Origin: Prolixibacteraceae bacterium
GTDB lineage: Bacteria; Bacteroidota; Bacteroidia; Bacteroidales; Prolixibacteraceae
Direction: 5' to 3'
Length of the DNA stretch: 6,587 nucleotides
NCBI GenBank assembly: GCA_014380255.1
Contig: JACMKG010000002.1
Span: 1 to 6,587 of the forward strand
This document shows positions 6,046 to 6,587 of the stretch, one piece after another (positions within the stretch are counted from its first letter, which is position 1; each line of letters opens with the position of its first letter). A model generated the notes under the pieces. That model was not told the DNA's origin and did no database searches. It saw nothing but the letters and a program-made list of their open reading frames with translations. Made by a program: the position numbers and the translations under genes.

Positions 6046-6075
6046 CAAATTTATAATATTAATTCTTATAACCAA
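6046..6075 (-). promoter_or_regulatory. Bacteroidota-type promoter for the second OmpH-like gene
   Basis: On the minus strand, TTG (6075-6073), a spacer of exactly 19 bases and TAAATTTG (6053-6046) match the -33/-7 consensus (TTG, N19, TAnnTTTG). The -33 element lies inside the last codons of the upstream paralogue. Transcription would start about 20 bases before the ATG at 6020. It is the best promoter match in the window and would let the second chaperone be expressed separately from the first. Confidence 0.55.
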
Positions 6076-6574
6076 GTTTTGTCAATACCTGATCCGAAAG
6101 ATCAAACTTCGGATTGGTATAGATTAAGGTAATACCATTGGCTTTATCAAAGATAACGGCATAGCCTCCTTCGGTAGATATTTCCTGGATAGCATTAAAA
6201 ACATCATCCTGAATGGGTTTTACTAACCCTTGACGTTTTTTAAACAAATCTCCTTCCCTTCCAAAATACTTGCGTTGCAATTCCTTGTATTCTTTTTCCT
6301 TGGAGATGATCACATCCTCACGTTTGCGTTTCATTTCATCCGAAAGCAATACACTCTCTGATTGAAAATCCTTATACATCTGTTCCACTTCGGCATGCAT
6401 CGATTCAAGTTCCTTTTGGTACTGCGCTGAAAGCTGGTCTAGTTGCTCCTGAGCTGCCTTATATGAAGGAATGTTATCAAGAATGTACTCTGTATCAACA
6501 TAGGCAAATTTCTGTGCAAATGATGTTGATATTCCAAGCAACAAAATCCCGGTAATAATAAACAGTTTTCTCAT
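6059..6574 (-). CDS. OmpH/Skp-like periplasmic chaperone, first copy
   Basis: This is a complete 171-residue OmpH/Skp family protein. The signal peptide has MRK, a hydrophobic core (about 5-16) and probable cleavage SFA|Q after residue 20. The mature start, KFAYVDTEYILDNIPSY (22-38), is the characteristic first strand ending near 'IPSY'. Residues about 40-125 form a long charged coiled hairpin, including a Lys/Glu-rich stretch around 81-107. The terminal strands contain GGYAVIFDKANGITLIY (136-152), with YAVIFDK typical of the family. Only 13 bases remain upstream, with no promoter visible, so it is probably cotranscribed from genes beyond the window. In this phylum the gene before an ompH pair is usually bamA; that cannot be seen here. 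Confidence 0.94.
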   Translation of the reverse strand: MRKLFIITGILLLGISTSFAQKFAYVDTEYILDNIPSYKAAQEQLDQLSAQYQKELESMHAEVEQMYKDFQSESVLLSDEMKRKREDVIISKEKEYKELQRKYFGREGDLFKKRQGLVKPIQDDVFNAIQEISTEGGYAVIFDKANGITLIYTNPKFDLSDQVLTKLGYKN

Positions 6575-6587
6575 GATGAATATTTTA

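Overview
The window looks like a chromosomal segment from a Bacteroidota genome, most like Bacteroidales/Marinilabiliales. It is AT-rich, the genes lack Shine-Dalgarno sequences, and one promoter matches the Bacteroidota primary-sigma consensus (TTG, 19 bp, TAnnTTTG). On the right, two OmpH/Skp-like chaperone genes are followed by murI, an arrangement common in this phylum, where bamA usually lies just upstream; here that would be beyond the right edge.

Left part (1-2700), the accessory-looking part. A 44-residue peptide gene (134-268) has the leader and Gly-Gly cleavage motif of exported, leader-processed peptides (RiPP or bacteriocin-like), with a 12-residue core lacking cysteine. It is followed by a 511-residue membrane protein (423-1958) with tandem 56-residue anti-sigma-like repeats on the presumed cytoplasmic side, one membrane segment and C-terminal TPRs. 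Just beyond that gene, in opposite orientation, lies a degenerate second copy (1966-2027) of the peptide gene's upstream region and first codons, with the start codon lost. The two copies form an imperfect inverted repeat around the sensor-like gene. The next 0.8 kb (1959-2760) has no convincing intact gene; it holds a strong hairpin and open stretches that may be gene debris.

Middle part (2700-4590). A DUF1097-type membrane protein gene on the minus strand has a clear terminator. Divergent from it is a sugar-nucleotidyltransferase-type gene on the plus strand. That gene converges with murI across a purine-rich region containing a three-copy 14-bp repeat and hairpins.

Right part (4590-6587), envelope biogenesis. 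On the minus strand, in transcription order, are two periplasmic OmpH/Skp-like chaperone genes, a strong terminator hairpin, and glutamate racemase (murI). The second chaperone gene has its own predicted promoter. The hairpin ends only 18 bases before the murI start, so murI is expressed either by readthrough or from a promoter embedded in the hairpin. Chaperones for outer-membrane proteins and D-glutamate supply for peptidoglycan are both envelope functions.
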